Assembly: GCA_964596345.1 (NCBI GenBank)
Contig: CAZQSZ010000003.1
Span: forward strand, 124,001 to 188,000
Length of the DNA stretch: 64,000 nt
Source of the DNA: CADEDV01 sp964596345
GTDB taxonomy: Bacteria > Bacteroidota > Bacteroidia > Chitinophagales > Chitinophagaceae
Reading direction: 5' to 3'
Below, one piece after another: positions 27,616-35,621 of the stretch (its first letter is position 1; the number at the start of each line of letters is the position of its first letter). Below the pieces are notes generated by a model. That model worked only from the letters and a program-made list of their open reading frames with translations. It was not told where the DNA came from and made no database searches. A program made the translations under genes and the position numbers.

Positions 27616-27915
27616 TTCGGAAATTAAATTTTAGCTACTGATACAAAATAATTTGCACTGGTGTTTTACAATGGTTCGTTGTTCATTTAAATAGGGGATG
27701 GGAAAATTGGCGAGGCGATAAATGAGTAATCAAAATAAGATTTTTTGGAAAATGACAATCCCCATTTTCTCCACAAGGATGGTAGGGTAGATATAAATAA
27801 CTGCTTACATATGTTTCGGAAAAAAGTACAGCAGTATCCGGCCTGGCAACCCGTATTTTTGTATAGAAAAACCGGTAGCTTCATTCTTCAAAATTCAACA
27901 ATCAATTCCTGCATC
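27616..27915. other. intergenic region between divergent esterase and DUF1080 genes
   Basis: These 300 bases hold the two divergent promoters. On the plus strand TATTTTTG (27854-27861) fits the -7 consensus and lies 55 bases before the DUF1080 start. An open frame runs through from 27745, but it has no signal peptide and would bury the real one. I see no RNA gene or repeat. Confidence 0.6.
27854..27861 (+). promoter_or_regulatory. -7 element of the DUF1080 gene promoter
   Basis: TATTTTTG matches TAnnTTTG. No clear -33 TTTG is present at 19 bases upstream. It supports the start at 27916 rather than the in-frame ATG at 27745. Confidence 0.45.
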
Positions 27916-28554
27916 ATGCGAAAATTAATTGCATCAGTTTTTGTTATCATTGCTTTTATTTCTTTGTCAGCTACTGATCAGCATAAAAAAGGATGGATAT
28001 CTTTATTCGATGGCAAAAGTCTCGACGGCTGGAAAGTGGGTGCCAATGCTTCCAGTTTTTCTGTCGCTGATGGAGCCATTGTGGTAAACGGGAACGTGGC
28101 CCATCTTTTTTATGATGGGCCGGTACAGCGGCACGACTTCAGCAATTTTGAATTCAGGGCCGATGTAATGACGATGCCGGGCTCAAATTCCGGTATCTAT
28201 TTTCATACAGCATTCCAGGAAAGTTCCTGGCCAAAGAAGGGCTATGAAGTACAAGTGAATAATTCGCATACCGACTGGCGGCGCACCGGCAGTTTATATG
28301 CCATACAGGATGTGCGGGAAGTGTATGTGAAAGACAGTGTTTGGTATACCGAGAGGATCAAAGTAAAAGGCAAGCATGTTTCGGTATTTATAAATGACAG
28401 GCAGGTGGTGGATTATACCGAGCCGGAGGAAGTGAAGCGGGACAAAGGGATGGAAGGACGGTTGATCAGCAGCGGCACTTTTGCTTTACAAGGCCATGAC
28501 CCGAAAAGCAAAGTGTTCTATAAAAATATTATGGTGAAAGTGCTGCCGGATTAA
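27916..28554 (+). CDS. DUF1080 (3-keto-disaccharide hydrolase-like) secreted protein
   Basis: This is a 212-residue protein starting MRKLIASVF, with a signal peptide to about residue 20. The single DUF1080 domain, a concanavalin-like beta sandwich, is complete: WISLFDGKSLDGWKV, SNFEFRADVMTMPGSNSGIYFHT, KGYEVQVNN, and the C-terminal GTFALQGHDPKSKVFYKNI. The domain occurs in many secreted Bacteroidota and Planctomycetes proteins. Some members hydrolyse 3-keto-glycosides, while others may only bind sugar. It is divergent from the giant esterase gene and may act on related carbohydrate, which is inference. Confidence 0.88.
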   Translation: MRKLIASVFVIIAFISLSATDQHKKGWISLFDGKSLDGWKVGANASSFSVADGAIVVNGNVAHLFYDGPVQRHDFSNFEFRADVMTMPGSNSGIYFHTAFQESSWPKKGYEVQVNNSHTDWRRTGSLYAIQDVREVYVKDSVWYTERIKVKGKHVSVFINDRQVVDYTEPEEVKRDKGMEGRLISSGTFALQGHDPKSKVFYKNIMVKVLPD

Positions 28555-28581
28555 GTATTGACTTATCCGGTCTGCAAATGG

Positions 28582-29010
28582 TTATATAATTTTATGAAGA
28601 ATGATCTTTATCATTAACGTGGAGTCTGGCGATACATTGGATGGATAAGATTTTCTTTTGACTAAATAAGGAGGAGCTATCAGTTGGCGGATTTCTCCTG
28701 CCTGCATCCCTCTCAACCCTTCATCAACGCCGTCTGTGGCCTGGTGCCCGCCAATTAAAACCTTAACAGGAGTTGTTGATTTTTCGTTTGAATACAATAC
28801 GGTTCCATCCAGGTAAGTTGTTGTTTCAAAAATTAATACCTCCTGGCCCTCTTTTGCAGGGGCACTGCTACCTTTTTTAAGGATCGTATATTTCAGACCT
28901 GATGCTGTTGTTATATACCCGTCTTCCGGGTTTGCCTTTGCCAGTTTGTTATGAGAACCGCAACCGGAGATAACAAGAGAAATAAACAGGAAAAAGTAAA
29001 CCGGTTTCAT
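28582..29010 (-). CDS. FKBP-type peptidyl-prolyl isomerase lipoprotein
   Basis: This is a 142-residue lipoprotein with the lipobox VISGC (Cys about residue 17). An FKBP domain covers most of the rest: TTASGLKYTILKKGS, then EGQEVLIFETTTYLDGTVL, DGVDEGLRGMQAGEIRQLIAPPYL, and the terminal beta strand DSTLMIKIILHKI. The domain catalyses cis-trans isomerisation of prolyl bonds and is placed in the periplasm by the lipid anchor, so a folding role for exported proteins is likely. It is convergent with the DUF1080 gene, with 27 bases between the stops. Confidence 0.9.
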   Translation of the reverse strand: MKPVYFFLFISLVISGCGSHNKLAKANPEDGYITTASGLKYTILKKGSSAPAKEGQEVLIFETTTYLDGTVLYSNEKSTTPVKVLIGGHQATDGVDEGLRGMQAGEIRQLIAPPYLVKRKSYPSNVSPDSTLMIKIILHKII

Positions 29011-29135
29011 TTGTAGCTATTAAATGTGATGAACAGAAATGCGGAACACTACCGCTGGTCTTATGGAAATAAATGTTGCAGCAGCCTGTATGCTGACTAA
29101 AAATACAAAATTCATTACTTCAGCAGATGTTCATT

Positions 29136-29166
29136 GTTCCCGGTTGCAGTAACAGAAGCCGGGAAC
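29136..29166. repeat. inverted repeat GTTCCCGG / CCGGGAAC
   Basis: Two 8-base perfect arms (29136-29143 and 29159-29166) are separated by 15 bases, 12 bases past the stop of the GNAT gene on the minus strand. No T run follows in that direction, so it is at best a weak terminator or an RNA 3' end structure. Confidence 0.4.
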
Positions 29167-29177
29167 GGCATTACCCG

Positions 29178-29732
29178 TTATTTTTTTAATTGCAGCCATT
29201 CTCTTTTCAGCATCGCATATTGGTATTCGCTTCCCCATTGGCCTTTGAAGAAAATATTCTCAACAAAATGTCCTTCTTTCCTGAAGCCGGTACTTTCCAA
29301 TAACCGGATGGAGGCGATGTTCTCCGCATCCACCGTTTCCGTCACCCTGTGAAAATCCTCAAGACTGAATAAAAAATCAAGGATGGCCAGCAGGGTTTCT
29401 TTTGCAAATCCTTTTTGCTGCGCTGCCGGTGAAATGGTAATACCAATTTCAGCCAGGCGGGCATCATGTTCATGTAACCTGATCGCACAGTCACCGATCA
29501 GACGGCCTCTTGCTTTTTCTTCAATGCCATACTGTACCCATTCACCCGGTTTTCCAAACAGTTTACCAGCCTGTTCCCTGATAAAATCTGCTGCTTCTTC
29601 CATGGAGAATACATCAAAGCCCTGGTATTTTGTTACTTCAGGATTGGATCGGTAAAAATGAAAATCCGGCAGGTCCGTTAATGCCAGGTTCCTGATCAGC
29701 AGCCGTTCTGTTTCTATAGTCAATTTTTGCAT
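29178..29732 (-). CDS. GNAT family N-acetyltransferase (RimJ/RimL-like)
   Basis: This is a 184-residue acetyltransferase. It begins TIETERLLIRNL, typical of the RimJ/RimL group. It has the acetyl-CoA motif IGITISPAAQQKGFAKETLLAILDFLF-like block, in which QQKGFAKE replaces the usual QGKGYATE. It ends with the C-terminal motif NIASIRLLESTGFRKEGHF. The substrate may be a protein N-terminus or a small molecule and is not predictable. It is the last gene of a minus-strand group with the FAD oxidoreductase, 65 bases apart. Confidence 0.85.
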   Translation of the reverse strand: MQKLTIETERLLIRNLALTDLPDFHFYRSNPEVTKYQGFDVFSMEEAADFIREQAGKLFGKPGEWVQYGIEEKARGRLIGDCAIRLHEHDARLAEIGITISPAAQQKGFAKETLLAILDFLFSLEDFHRVTETVDAENIASIRLLESTGFRKEGHFVENIFFKGQWGSEYQYAMLKREWLQLKK

Positions 29733-29797
29733 ATGCCGGTCACGTTTATTTTTTAAAATACTTTATTTATTTCCTATTGACTGGCCCTGCAGCCAGG

Positions 29798-30706
29798 TCA
29801 AAACTCCTCTTCTGTCAGTTCCTTATTCAGCATCATCCCGGCAGCGGTGCCCATCGCTACGGCATTGGCCACTGTCCGCATCCTTGTCGTATTATCACCA
29901 CAGGCATACACCCCGGGAACAGTGGTTCTTTGTTCCCGGTCGGTCAGTATGTATCCTTCCGGCGTCAACTCACACCCGAGTGCATGCGGAACCGTTGAGT
30001 GCTGTACAAAAGGCAGTCTTGCATAGATGGCTTTGACTGTTGCTTTTGTTCCGTCCCTGAAAACGATCTGTTCAATATAACCGTTCCTGTGTTCAAGGCG
30101 GTCAATCTCCGTTTCAATAATGCTAATCTTATTCTCACGGAGTTTTTTTACTTGTTGTTCATTCAGTGTTGATTTTCCGTTGCTGAAAATAGCCAGGTCA
30201 CTTGTCCAGTTGGAGATAAGTGTGGACAGTTCAAACGCAGCATCCCCATTGGCAAGAATGCCGGTTTGCTGGTGCCGCACTTCATAGCCATGACAGTAGG
30301 GGCAATGCAGCACACTGATCCCCCAGCAGGCAGCAAAGCCAGGTATATCCGGCATAATATCCTTAATACCGGATGCAAATACAAGTTTTTTAGCGGAGAA
30401 GGTTTCACCTGATTGTACCTGTATTTGAAAACCATCAACGGTTTTACTGCCGGCTGTGGCGACAGCATCCAGGAATGTTACTGTGCTGTATGCCTGCACC
30501 TGCAGTTTAGCCGCATGGGCGATCTCTCCCGGTGGCTTGCCGTCGTTGGTAAGGAAGTTGTGCGATTGAGGGGTTTGTTGATTACAGGGACTTCCGCTAT
30601 CAATGATCAGCACCTTTCTTAACGACCGGCCCAATGCCATGCCTGCTGCCAGGCCGGAATAACTGCCGCCAATGATTATGGTCTCGTATTCATTTTCCTG
30701 TTTCAT
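29798..30706 (-). CDS. thioredoxin reductase-like NAD(P)/FAD oxidoreductase
   Basis: This is a 302-residue flavoprotein. The FAD-binding N-terminus is TIIIGGSYSGLAAGMALGRS. The redox-active pair lies in CPYCHGYE, replacing CATCDG of thioredoxin reductase, and a late FAD motif YACGDNTTRMRT closes the fold. It lacks the N-terminal AhpF extension. The family reduces small disulfides or acts as a ferredoxin/thioredoxin-like reductase. The gene lies in a minus-strand set with a small membrane protein and an AraC regulator upstream, so oxidative or envelope stress regulation is possible. Confidence 0.88.
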   Translation of the reverse strand: MKQENEYETIIIGGSYSGLAAGMALGRSLRKVLIIDSGSPCNQQTPQSHNFLTNDGKPPGEIAHAAKLQVQAYSTVTFLDAVATAGSKTVDGFQIQVQSGETFSAKKLVFASGIKDIMPDIPGFAACWGISVLHCPYCHGYEVRHQQTGILANGDAAFELSTLISNWTSDLAIFSNGKSTLNEQQVKKLRENKISIIETEIDRLEHRNGYIEQIVFRDGTKATVKAIYARLPFVQHSTVPHALGCELTPEGYILTDREQRTTVPGVYACGDNTTRMRTVANAVAMGTAAGMMLNKELTEEEF

Positions 30707-30820
30707 CTTATTGTTTGTTGCGCCGGTAATCAGCAGAAGGGAAATAATAGTCCATCTGCCACTATACCTGCCTGTTGTATAAAGTTACGTCCTGGAGACA
30801 TCGGTGACGAGTCCCTCGCT

Positions 30821-31045
30821 TCATTTTGACCCACCTGCTTTTGATAACCGGCGGATAAGAAAATCAAGGAACGGCACCCCGATGAACATCATCCAGGGTA
30901 CTAAGGAGATGGTGAGAATAAATGTTCGCAGGTATAATGGCAACGAGGATAACTGCTGGCCAAACAGGAAAAGAAAGAGAGTGATGGAAGGATAGATCAC
31001 CATCCAGATCTTCAGCGACATAAATAATCTTGTTTTTGTTTTCAT
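30821..31045 (-). CDS. small two-span membrane protein, 74 aa
   Basis: This is a 74-residue hydrophobic protein with two predicted membrane helices (about residues 10-28 and 38-60), a basic N-terminus (MKTKTRLFMSLK) and a basic C-terminus (LIRRLSKAGGSK). No conserved domain is recognised. It lies between the AraC regulator and the FAD oxidoreductase, on their strand, which suggests it is part of the regulator's target unit. Confidence 0.6.
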   Translation of the reverse strand: MKTKTRLFMSLKIWMVIYPSITLFLFLFGQQLSSLPLYLRTFILTISLVPWMMFIGVPFLDFLIRRLSKAGGSK

Positions 31046-31139
31046 CGTGATTGATTTTTAATGATTGAATAGTTTAACAGCACAAAATTAATTGGAGCGG
31101 CAGAGGTGATGACAGGACGATTTTTTAGTTGAACAGGAC

Positions 31140-32003
31140 TTATTTACAATTCTTCCGGAAAGATTCCGGTGAATGCCCCGTATGTCTTTTGAAAAAGCGG
31201 ATAAAATAAGAAACATCTTCATAGCCGAGCTGATCAGCGATGTCTTTTACCTGGCTGCTGGTGGCCAGTAAATATCTTTTTGCTTCCAGGATGATCTGTT
31301 CGTTGATAAGTGCAGAGACCGTTTTACCAACAGCTGCTTTGCTGATGGCATTCAGCTGGTAGGGCGACATATTTAGCAGGCTGGCATAACCGGCCACTTC
31401 TTTCAGGTGGCCAATATGGGTCTCCAGCAGGCGGAGCAATTCCTCAAATCGTTCCTGTGTGTAATGATTTTGTTTGGAGGCAATGTTTTTGGGGTTGCGG
31501 CTCTGGCGGAGCAGTTCAATAAAGAAAAGATCAAGGTTGGCTCGTATAGCTTCCCTGTAGGCGTCCTCCTGTGCAGAAAATTCAAGGAAGGTATTGCTGA
31601 GTATGCTGTACAGTTTGTTAAACCTTGCTGCAGCCAGCCCGCAATAATTTTTGGCCGCTGCTTTCTGCCAGCGTTGTTCAGTAAGACTTTTTTGGGGCTG
31701 GTAAAAACCAGTATCAAATTCCAGCAGGAAACCGGAGGCACCGGCTTTCAGTTCCAGCCGGTGCACCTGGCCGGGACGCAGGATGAAAACAGCATGGTCA
31801 TGCACCTTGTATTTCACAAAATCAACTTCATGAATACCCCTGCCTTCTTGGATGGCCAGCACAAAAAAGAAGTCATGTTTATGCAATTCATGAGCAAGAT
31901 CTTTGCCGTTCAGCAACTGCTGCAGTTCACGGATGCTGAAACGGCCCGGAGCCATTTGTTCCCTTTGACCAGCTGTGATCTTTCTGACAGGAATATTTTT
32001 CAT
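31140..32003 (-). CDS. AraC-family transcriptional regulator
   Basis: This is a 287-residue regulator. The N-terminus is a cupin-like sensor (HELHKHDFFFVLAIQEGRGIHEVDFVKY, then HAVFILRPGQVHRLEL). The C-terminal ~100 residues hold two helix-turn-helix units, SLLNMSPYQLNAISKAAVG and DIADQLGYEDVSYFIRFFKRHTG, followed by SPESFRK, the signature of the family. The start at 32003 is chosen over 32021 because the protein begins sensibly at MKNIPVRK. Downstream on the same strand are the small membrane protein, the FAD oxidoreductase and the acetyltransferase, the likely targets. Confidence 0.9.
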   Translation of the reverse strand: MKNIPVRKITAGQREQMAPGRFSIRELQQLLNGKDLAHELHKHDFFFVLAIQEGRGIHEVDFVKYKVHDHAVFILRPGQVHRLELKAGASGFLLEFDTGFYQPQKSLTEQRWQKAAAKNYCGLAAARFNKLYSILSNTFLEFSAQEDAYREAIRANLDLFFIELLRQSRNPKNIASKQNHYTQERFEELLRLLETHIGHLKEVAGYASLLNMSPYQLNAISKAAVGKTVSALINEQIILEAKRYLLATSSQVKDIADQLGYEDVSYFIRFFKRHTGHSPESFRKNCK

Positions 32004-32088
32004 CTGGTAAACAAGATACAAGCAATTTGCTGATAGTAGTACGCCTGCTTGTTACCCGCCCTGCAGCCAATGAATGTCAACCGGGGTT

Positions 32089-32670
32089 TTATTCCGCTAT
32101 CAGTAAACTAAGGTCCAGCATACCGGTTACGTTTTGCTGCCTTTTTTCAAGGTTGAATTCCCGTAGTATATATTTTTTATTATCCTTTATCCATACTAAG
32201 CCCCTTGTAAACCCTGAATGTTTTTCCTGGGGAGTTTTATTTTTTGAACCTTTTACTCCTAACAGCCGGGATAAAAATATTTTCAGGTTATTGTAGTCGG
32301 CGGCGGCCGGGTTTTTGGGACCTGCCGGATCTTCCCGGAAATATGTTTTAAGAAAGTTGATAGTAATGATCTTTTTTGAACTGTCTGTAAGTAAAACGGT
32401 GGCATTGAAATTTACATTTCCTATTTCAACAGCATCTTTTTCCGCTTGTAAATACCTGAACCCGAAACAGGATAATTTGCCTTTGAGGTCGGCCACTTCT
32501 TTACTTTGCCCGGCTTCGGCACAACTGAGCAAACCGGTAAATTTTTCAATGGAGTCGCCGGGCTGAAAGGTTGCAAGGCCTGGTATAGGTTTACCGCTTT
32601 CCGTATTTTGCTGGCTATATGTGGCAGTTGAGAAGCAACCAGAAAGAAGGAGAAGATAATAGTGTTTCAT
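32089..32670 (-). CDS. secreted protein of unknown function
   Basis: This is a 193-residue protein with an N-terminal signal (MKHYYLLLLSGCFSTATYSQ). A Cys within the signal could also act as a lipobox (LLLLSGC). The mature part has two cysteines in LLSCAEAGQ and LSCFGFRYL, a basic C-terminal half, and beta-strand-rich regions (VNFNATVLLTDSSKKIITINF). I do not recognise a family. It stands alone between the AraC gene and the AT-rich island. Confidence 0.6.
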   Translation of the reverse strand: MKHYYLLLLSGCFSTATYSQQNTESGKPIPGLATFQPGDSIEKFTGLLSCAEAGQSKEVADLKGKLSCFGFRYLQAEKDAVEIGNVNFNATVLLTDSSKKIITINFLKTYFREDPAGPKNPAAADYNNLKIFLSRLLGVKGSKNKTPQEKHSGFTRGLVWIKDNKKYILREFNLEKRQQNVTGMLDLSLLIAE

Positions 32671-32789
32671 CTGTTTGTTTAAAATTCCAACCCAATTAAT
32701 GCTTGGCTAGCCTCTAAGAAGTTGGATTTTTGCCTGGTTTTTACACAGGTTTCTATGACAAAAACAAACCAATTTTAAGCTACTTTTTT

Positions 32790-32800
32790 CATGTTGTGCG
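32790..32800 (+). repeat. 11-base border word CATGTTGTGCG, island 1 downstream end
   Basis: CATGTTGTGCG on the plus strand at 32790-32800 is identical to the minus-strand word at 57209-57219, which borders the second AT-rich island. It marks the downstream edge of the first island. Confidence 0.4.
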
Positions 32801-32823
32801 TAGCCTTATCGTATTGACGATTA

Positions 32824-33432
32824 TTACAATTCCTTTTTAATCCATCCCAAAAATCTTTCGAACATACCTTTCTTTTGGATAAAGTTAATTGTTGCACTAC
32901 CGCCTTCAATGATTTCACCATCGATGTTTTCTAACACGGTCTGTCTTTTCATTATCTCAAGTTCGTTACACTTGAAATCATCTGCGTCCAAAGAAATGAA
33001 GCAAAGTTTATTTATCGCTTCATCATCTTGACCGTTAAGCCCCTTAAAGTTTTGGTCAACCTTTCCAGTTTGCCGTAGCCGACGCATTATGTGGTTTCTT
33101 ATTTCTGTGTCATATATGTCAATCCGTGAGATATTGTTAAGTCTTTGAAAAAAATCAAAAGACTGGTCAACAACTGACTTGGGACTTAGAATGGAAAACC
33201 TAACCGAAAATTCATCAACAGTTGGGTCTCCGGGAGAAGTGATGATGTTTGCTTCTGTTAAACCTTTGTTAGTACGTAATTCAAAAAACAAGTTGCCGTA
33301 GCTATCTTTTGTCTGTTGACAACTTCTGTCTTTGAGGTAATGCATACCAACTTCTTTCAAAAGAGAAATTGCGATTTCTTCCGAAATCGGTGTTTGAAAT
33401 TTAATTCGCAAAAGGTAGGCTTCAAGTCCCAT
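32824..33432 (-). CDS. unknown cytosolic protein in AT-rich island
   Basis: This is a 202-residue protein without a signal peptide or membrane segment. It begins MGLEAYLLRIKFQTPI and has a mixed alpha/beta appearance with two Cys near residue 150 (NKLCFISLDADDFKCNE). I do not recognise the family. Codon use and base composition are visibly more AT-rich than in the flanking genes. It is the last of three single genes in a row on the minus strand, each followed by a structured spacer, which suggests recent acquisition as an accessory unit. Confidence 0.6.
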   Translation of the reverse strand: MGLEAYLLRIKFQTPISEEIAISLLKEVGMHYLKDRSCQQTKDSYGNLFFELRTNKGLTEANIITSPGDPTVDEFSVRFSILSPKSVVDQSFDFFQRLNNISRIDIYDTEIRNHIMRRLRQTGKVDQNFKGLNGQDDEAINKLCFISLDADDFKCNELEIMKRQTVLENIDGEIIEGGSATINFIQKKGMFERFLGWIKKEL

Positions 33433-33443
33433 AAAGGTTACTC

Positions 33444-33587
33444 ACAACGGCCAGGGCGTTATACAGGTAGGGAATTAGTATTTCGTCTGCTCATAGCCGC
33501 TGCTGATTGAAAATATGTTGTTGAAGTTATGAACAAAAGCTGATAGTTGTTTGTCTGATCGAACTGAAGCTGGGAGTTGCCCGTTGT
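33444..33587. repeat. spacer with inverted ends ACAACGG / CCGTTGT
   Basis: The 168-base spacer between two island genes is bounded by ACAACGG (33444-33450) and CCGTTGT (33581-33587). These are complementary over 7 bases, and the word GTTGT stands at the edge next to each gene. This may be a mobile-cassette recombination site or simply an RNA structure. Confidence 0.4.
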
Positions 33588-33600
33588 TGCATGTAGTTCT

Positions 33601-34110
33601 TCAGGCCGCACTATTGACAGCGAAATCGTAATATACGTTAGTGGTCAAATTAATTTTGAAATTGAAATAACAAGTTGCACCATCCAGAACGAAAATAGGG
33701 GCTGACTTCCAATCATTGTTGGCAATACTACAGAAACAATTAACCCAAACTTCCTTTTCTCCTTTTTTATTAGTGACCGTAATGAGTTGCTTCCTATAAA
33801 CAAATTTACCAAGATCAATTTTCCAGGGATTCCCAGAGTTATTCTTCTGTTGCCAACTATTAAACTCGCCAACAGCAATTAAAAGAAAGCTATCGATAAT
33901 CCATAGATCACTTTGAGTTAATCTGGCAGGAGTGTGTGTACTGTCAAATATCCATGACACATATCCTTCAAATTTTAAAACTGCTGTTTTTGAGGTATCA
34001 AATCTTAGGCCTGATATATGGTTGCTAGAGATTGTAGGGCTTTGTCCATAAGCCGAATGACTTAATAAAACAAACCAAGATGATAAGATGATAAATGAAA
34101 GTTTAAACAT
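33601..34110 (-). CDS. secreted protein of unknown function in AT-rich island
   Basis: This is a 169-residue protein with a signal peptide ending near AYGQ (residue ~23). The mature part is mixed, with a Trp-rich central region (WIFDSTHTPARLTQSDLWIIDSF) and two late cysteines (VNCFCSI). It resembles immunity or small accessory proteins in general character only. No family is recognised. It is flanked on both sides by structured spacers and shares the low GC of the island. Confidence 0.55.
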   Translation of the reverse strand: MFKLSFIILSSWFVLLSHSAYGQSPTISSNHISGLRFDTSKTAVLKFEGYVSWIFDSTHTPARLTQSDLWIIDSFLLIAVGEFNSWQQKNNSGNPWKIDLGKFVYRKQLITVTNKKGEKEVWVNCFCSIANNDWKSAPIFVLDGATCYFNFKINLTTNVYYDFAVNSAA

Positions 34111-34128
34111 TAGATTAGAATTTCATAC

Positions 34129-34195
34129 AACGTTCACAGCTTTGCGGTCGGCGGGGCAATTGTTTTACGTCGCCCCCGCTGCCGCAAAACTGTTT
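34129..34195. repeat. attC-like imperfect hairpin between island genes
   Basis: A 22-base arm at 34136-34156 (TTTGCGGTCGGCGGGGC at its core) pairs with 34172-34193 (GCCCCCGCTGCCGCAAA core). About 17 of 22 positions match, around a 15-base loop. GC is far higher than in the flanking genes. The size and the asymmetric mismatches recall integron attC sites, but the canonical RYYYAAC/GTTRRRY ends are not clear. Confidence 0.5.
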
Positions 34196-34214
34196 GCTAC
34201 CTGCATAGCCTTCG

Positions 34215-34778
34215 TCAATGTAATAGTTGGTAAAGTTTTTTATAGTCACCTGATTGTCCAAATTCATCTGTGTTCTGTGTCGTACCTGTTATTACACTTT
34301 GGTCACAGCTAAAGCAAACTTTTGCAAATCCTATTGTTTTGTTTTCTTTTTTAAAAATTAAAATGTCGCGATAAACTGCAATACAGGCCATGGCAAGAAC
34401 CTCTTTATGTTTTCTCTGGCAGAAAATCTGATTGATTTTATCGAACTTGTCAACTGGAATTTCTTTTTTTACGAAATCAAAGTTTTCAAGACCTTTCAAA
34501 AAGGTCGAGTCGGTTAGTTTGTCTGGTTTATGCTGTATAAGCAGTGTTAATTGTTTTTGCTCTTTGTCGGTTTTTATCTTTTTCTGTTCTGTGTCCCACA
34601 GTACATTCTCATTCATGTCTAGATAGTAGTGTTCAACTTTATCAAAGTCGAAATATGGAGTGCAAGTGTGTTGAGATGTGGTTTTTGAGTCTGAGTCTTT
34701 TCCGTTGTCTGTCTGTCCGATACACCCGTAAAGTGTCAGAATAAAAAAAGCTGGAAAAATTTTAATGATTGTCGCCAT
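34215..34778 (-). CDS. lipoprotein of unknown function in AT-rich island
   Basis: This is a 187-residue lipoprotein with the lipobox LTLYGC (Cys about residue 19). The mature part is charged and has a Cys-containing stretch (ACIAVYRDILIFKKENKTIGFAKVCFSCDQSV). The final motif GFAKVCFSCDQSVITGTTQNT is typical of small 'hypothetical' accessory genes of Bacteroidota, but its function is unknown. It is the first gene of the island. Its upstream border carries a 21-base word also found before the second island. Confidence 0.6.
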   Translation of the reverse strand: MATIIKIFPAFFILTLYGCIGQTDNGKDSDSKTTSQHTCTPYFDFDKVEHYYLDMNENVLWDTEQKKIKTDKEQKQLTLLIQHKPDKLTDSTFLKGLENFDFVKKEIPVDKFDKINQIFCQRKHKEVLAMACIAVYRDILIFKKENKTIGFAKVCFSCDQSVITGTTQNTDEFGQSGDYKKLYQLLH

Positions 34779-34812
34779 AGGCTTGCAGCTAACACGTAAA
34801 TATATGACACTG
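34776..34812 (-). repeat. island 1 upstream border motif
   Basis: The 37 bases around the start of the first island gene align with 57199-57235 at 26 positions. The core, on the minus strand, is AGTRTCATATATTTACRTGTT, identical at 19 of 21 positions. The match ends at GTT, after which the sequences diverge. Confidence 0.6.
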
Positions 34813-34856
34813 TTGGTACAGTTTTTTCCTGTTAATCAACAACAAACTGTACCAGC
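34812..34856. repeat. inverted repeat after pdxJ
   Basis: TTGGTACAGTTT and AAACTGTACCA (11 paired bases) flank a 22-base loop that contains AACAACAA. It lies directly past the pdxJ stop and next to the island border. No T run follows on either strand, so it is more likely an attachment or RNA structure than a standard terminator. Confidence 0.5.
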
Positions 34857-34857
34857 A

Positions 34858-35577
34858 TCACTGTAACTGCCTTTTATACAACTGCACCGCATTTTCCAGC
34901 CCTAAATAAATAGCATCACAGATCAGGGCATGGCCAATGCTTACTTCATCCAGCCAGGGAATATTTTGTTTAAAGAACTGCAGGTTCTGCAGGTCCAGGT
35001 CGTGCCCGGCATTTAAACCCAGTCCCAGTTCCTTTGCTTTCAACGCTGCTAGTACATAGGGATTGACTCCCGACTCCCGTCTCCCGGCTCCAAACTCTTT
35101 GGCGTAGCCTTCTGTATACAACTCGATCCTGTCTGTGCCGGTTTCAGCAGCACCTCTCACCATCTTCACATCCGGGTCTACGAAAATGGAAACACGAATG
35201 CCGGCTTTTTTAAAAACGCTGATCATGTTTTGCAAATAGTCTTTGTTCTTCACCGTGTCCCAGCCATGATCAGAGGTTAATTGTCCCAGTGTGTCAGGAA
35301 CAAGAGTTACCTGGTCGGGTTTTGTTTCCAGCACCAGGTCTACAAATTTTTGTTCAGTGCAATTACCCTCAATATTAAACTCCGTAGTGATGATTTTTTT
35401 TATCGCCCTTACATCATCATAACGGATATGTCGTTCATCCGGTCTTGGATGCACGGTTACCCCGTCGGCACCAAAACGCTGCACATCTGTTGCAGCTTTT
35501 ACCACATCGGGATTATTGCCGCCTCTCGAATTGCGCAGGGTTGCTATCTTATTAATGTTCACACTCAGTTTGGTCAT
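34858..35577 (-). CDS. pdxJ: pyridoxine 5'-phosphate synthase
   Basis: This 239-residue enzyme condenses 1-deoxy-D-xylulose 5-phosphate with 3-amino-2-oxopropyl phosphate to give pyridoxine 5'-phosphate (vitamin B6). The family blocks are SVNINKIATLRNSRGGNNPDV, GADGVTVHPRPDERHIR, the loop TLVPDTLGQLTSDHGWD, and GLGLNAGHDLDLQNL near the C-terminus. The length is normal for the family. A TAnnTTTG element 17 bases upstream supports the start. It is monocistronic by spacing and orientation. Confidence 0.95.
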   Translation of the reverse strand: MTKLSVNINKIATLRNSRGGNNPDVVKAATDVQRFGADGVTVHPRPDERHIRYDDVRAIKKIITTEFNIEGNCTEQKFVDLVLETKPDQVTLVPDTLGQLTSDHGWDTVKNKDYLQNMISVFKKAGIRVSIFVDPDVKMVRGAAETGTDRIELYTEGYAKEFGAGRRESGVNPYVLAALKAKELGLGLNAGHDLDLQNLQFFKQNIPWLDEVSIGHALICDAIYLGLENAVQLYKRQLQ

Positions 35578-35594
35578 TCCCCGTTTATTTCTGC

Positions 35595-35602
35595 CAAAGT
35601 TA
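35595..35602 (-). promoter_or_regulatory. -7 element of the pdxJ promoter
   Basis: On the minus strand TAACTTTG fits TAnnTTTG and lies 17 bases before the pdxJ ATG. The leader would be very short. Confidence 0.5.
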
Positions 35603-35621
35603 GTACATGCAGCAAATAAAA

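Noticed and set aside
27745..27915. Extended start of the DUF1080 gene
   Set aside because: The added 57 residues would bury a clear signal peptide and lie upstream of the -7 element.
31407..32033. Plus-strand 208-codon frame
   Set aside because: It lies opposite the AraC regulator and has no recognisable domain; composition is that of a shadow frame.
32787..34812. Definite integron
   Set aside because: No integrase gene and no canonical attC ends are visible in the window, so only a cassette-like description is supported.
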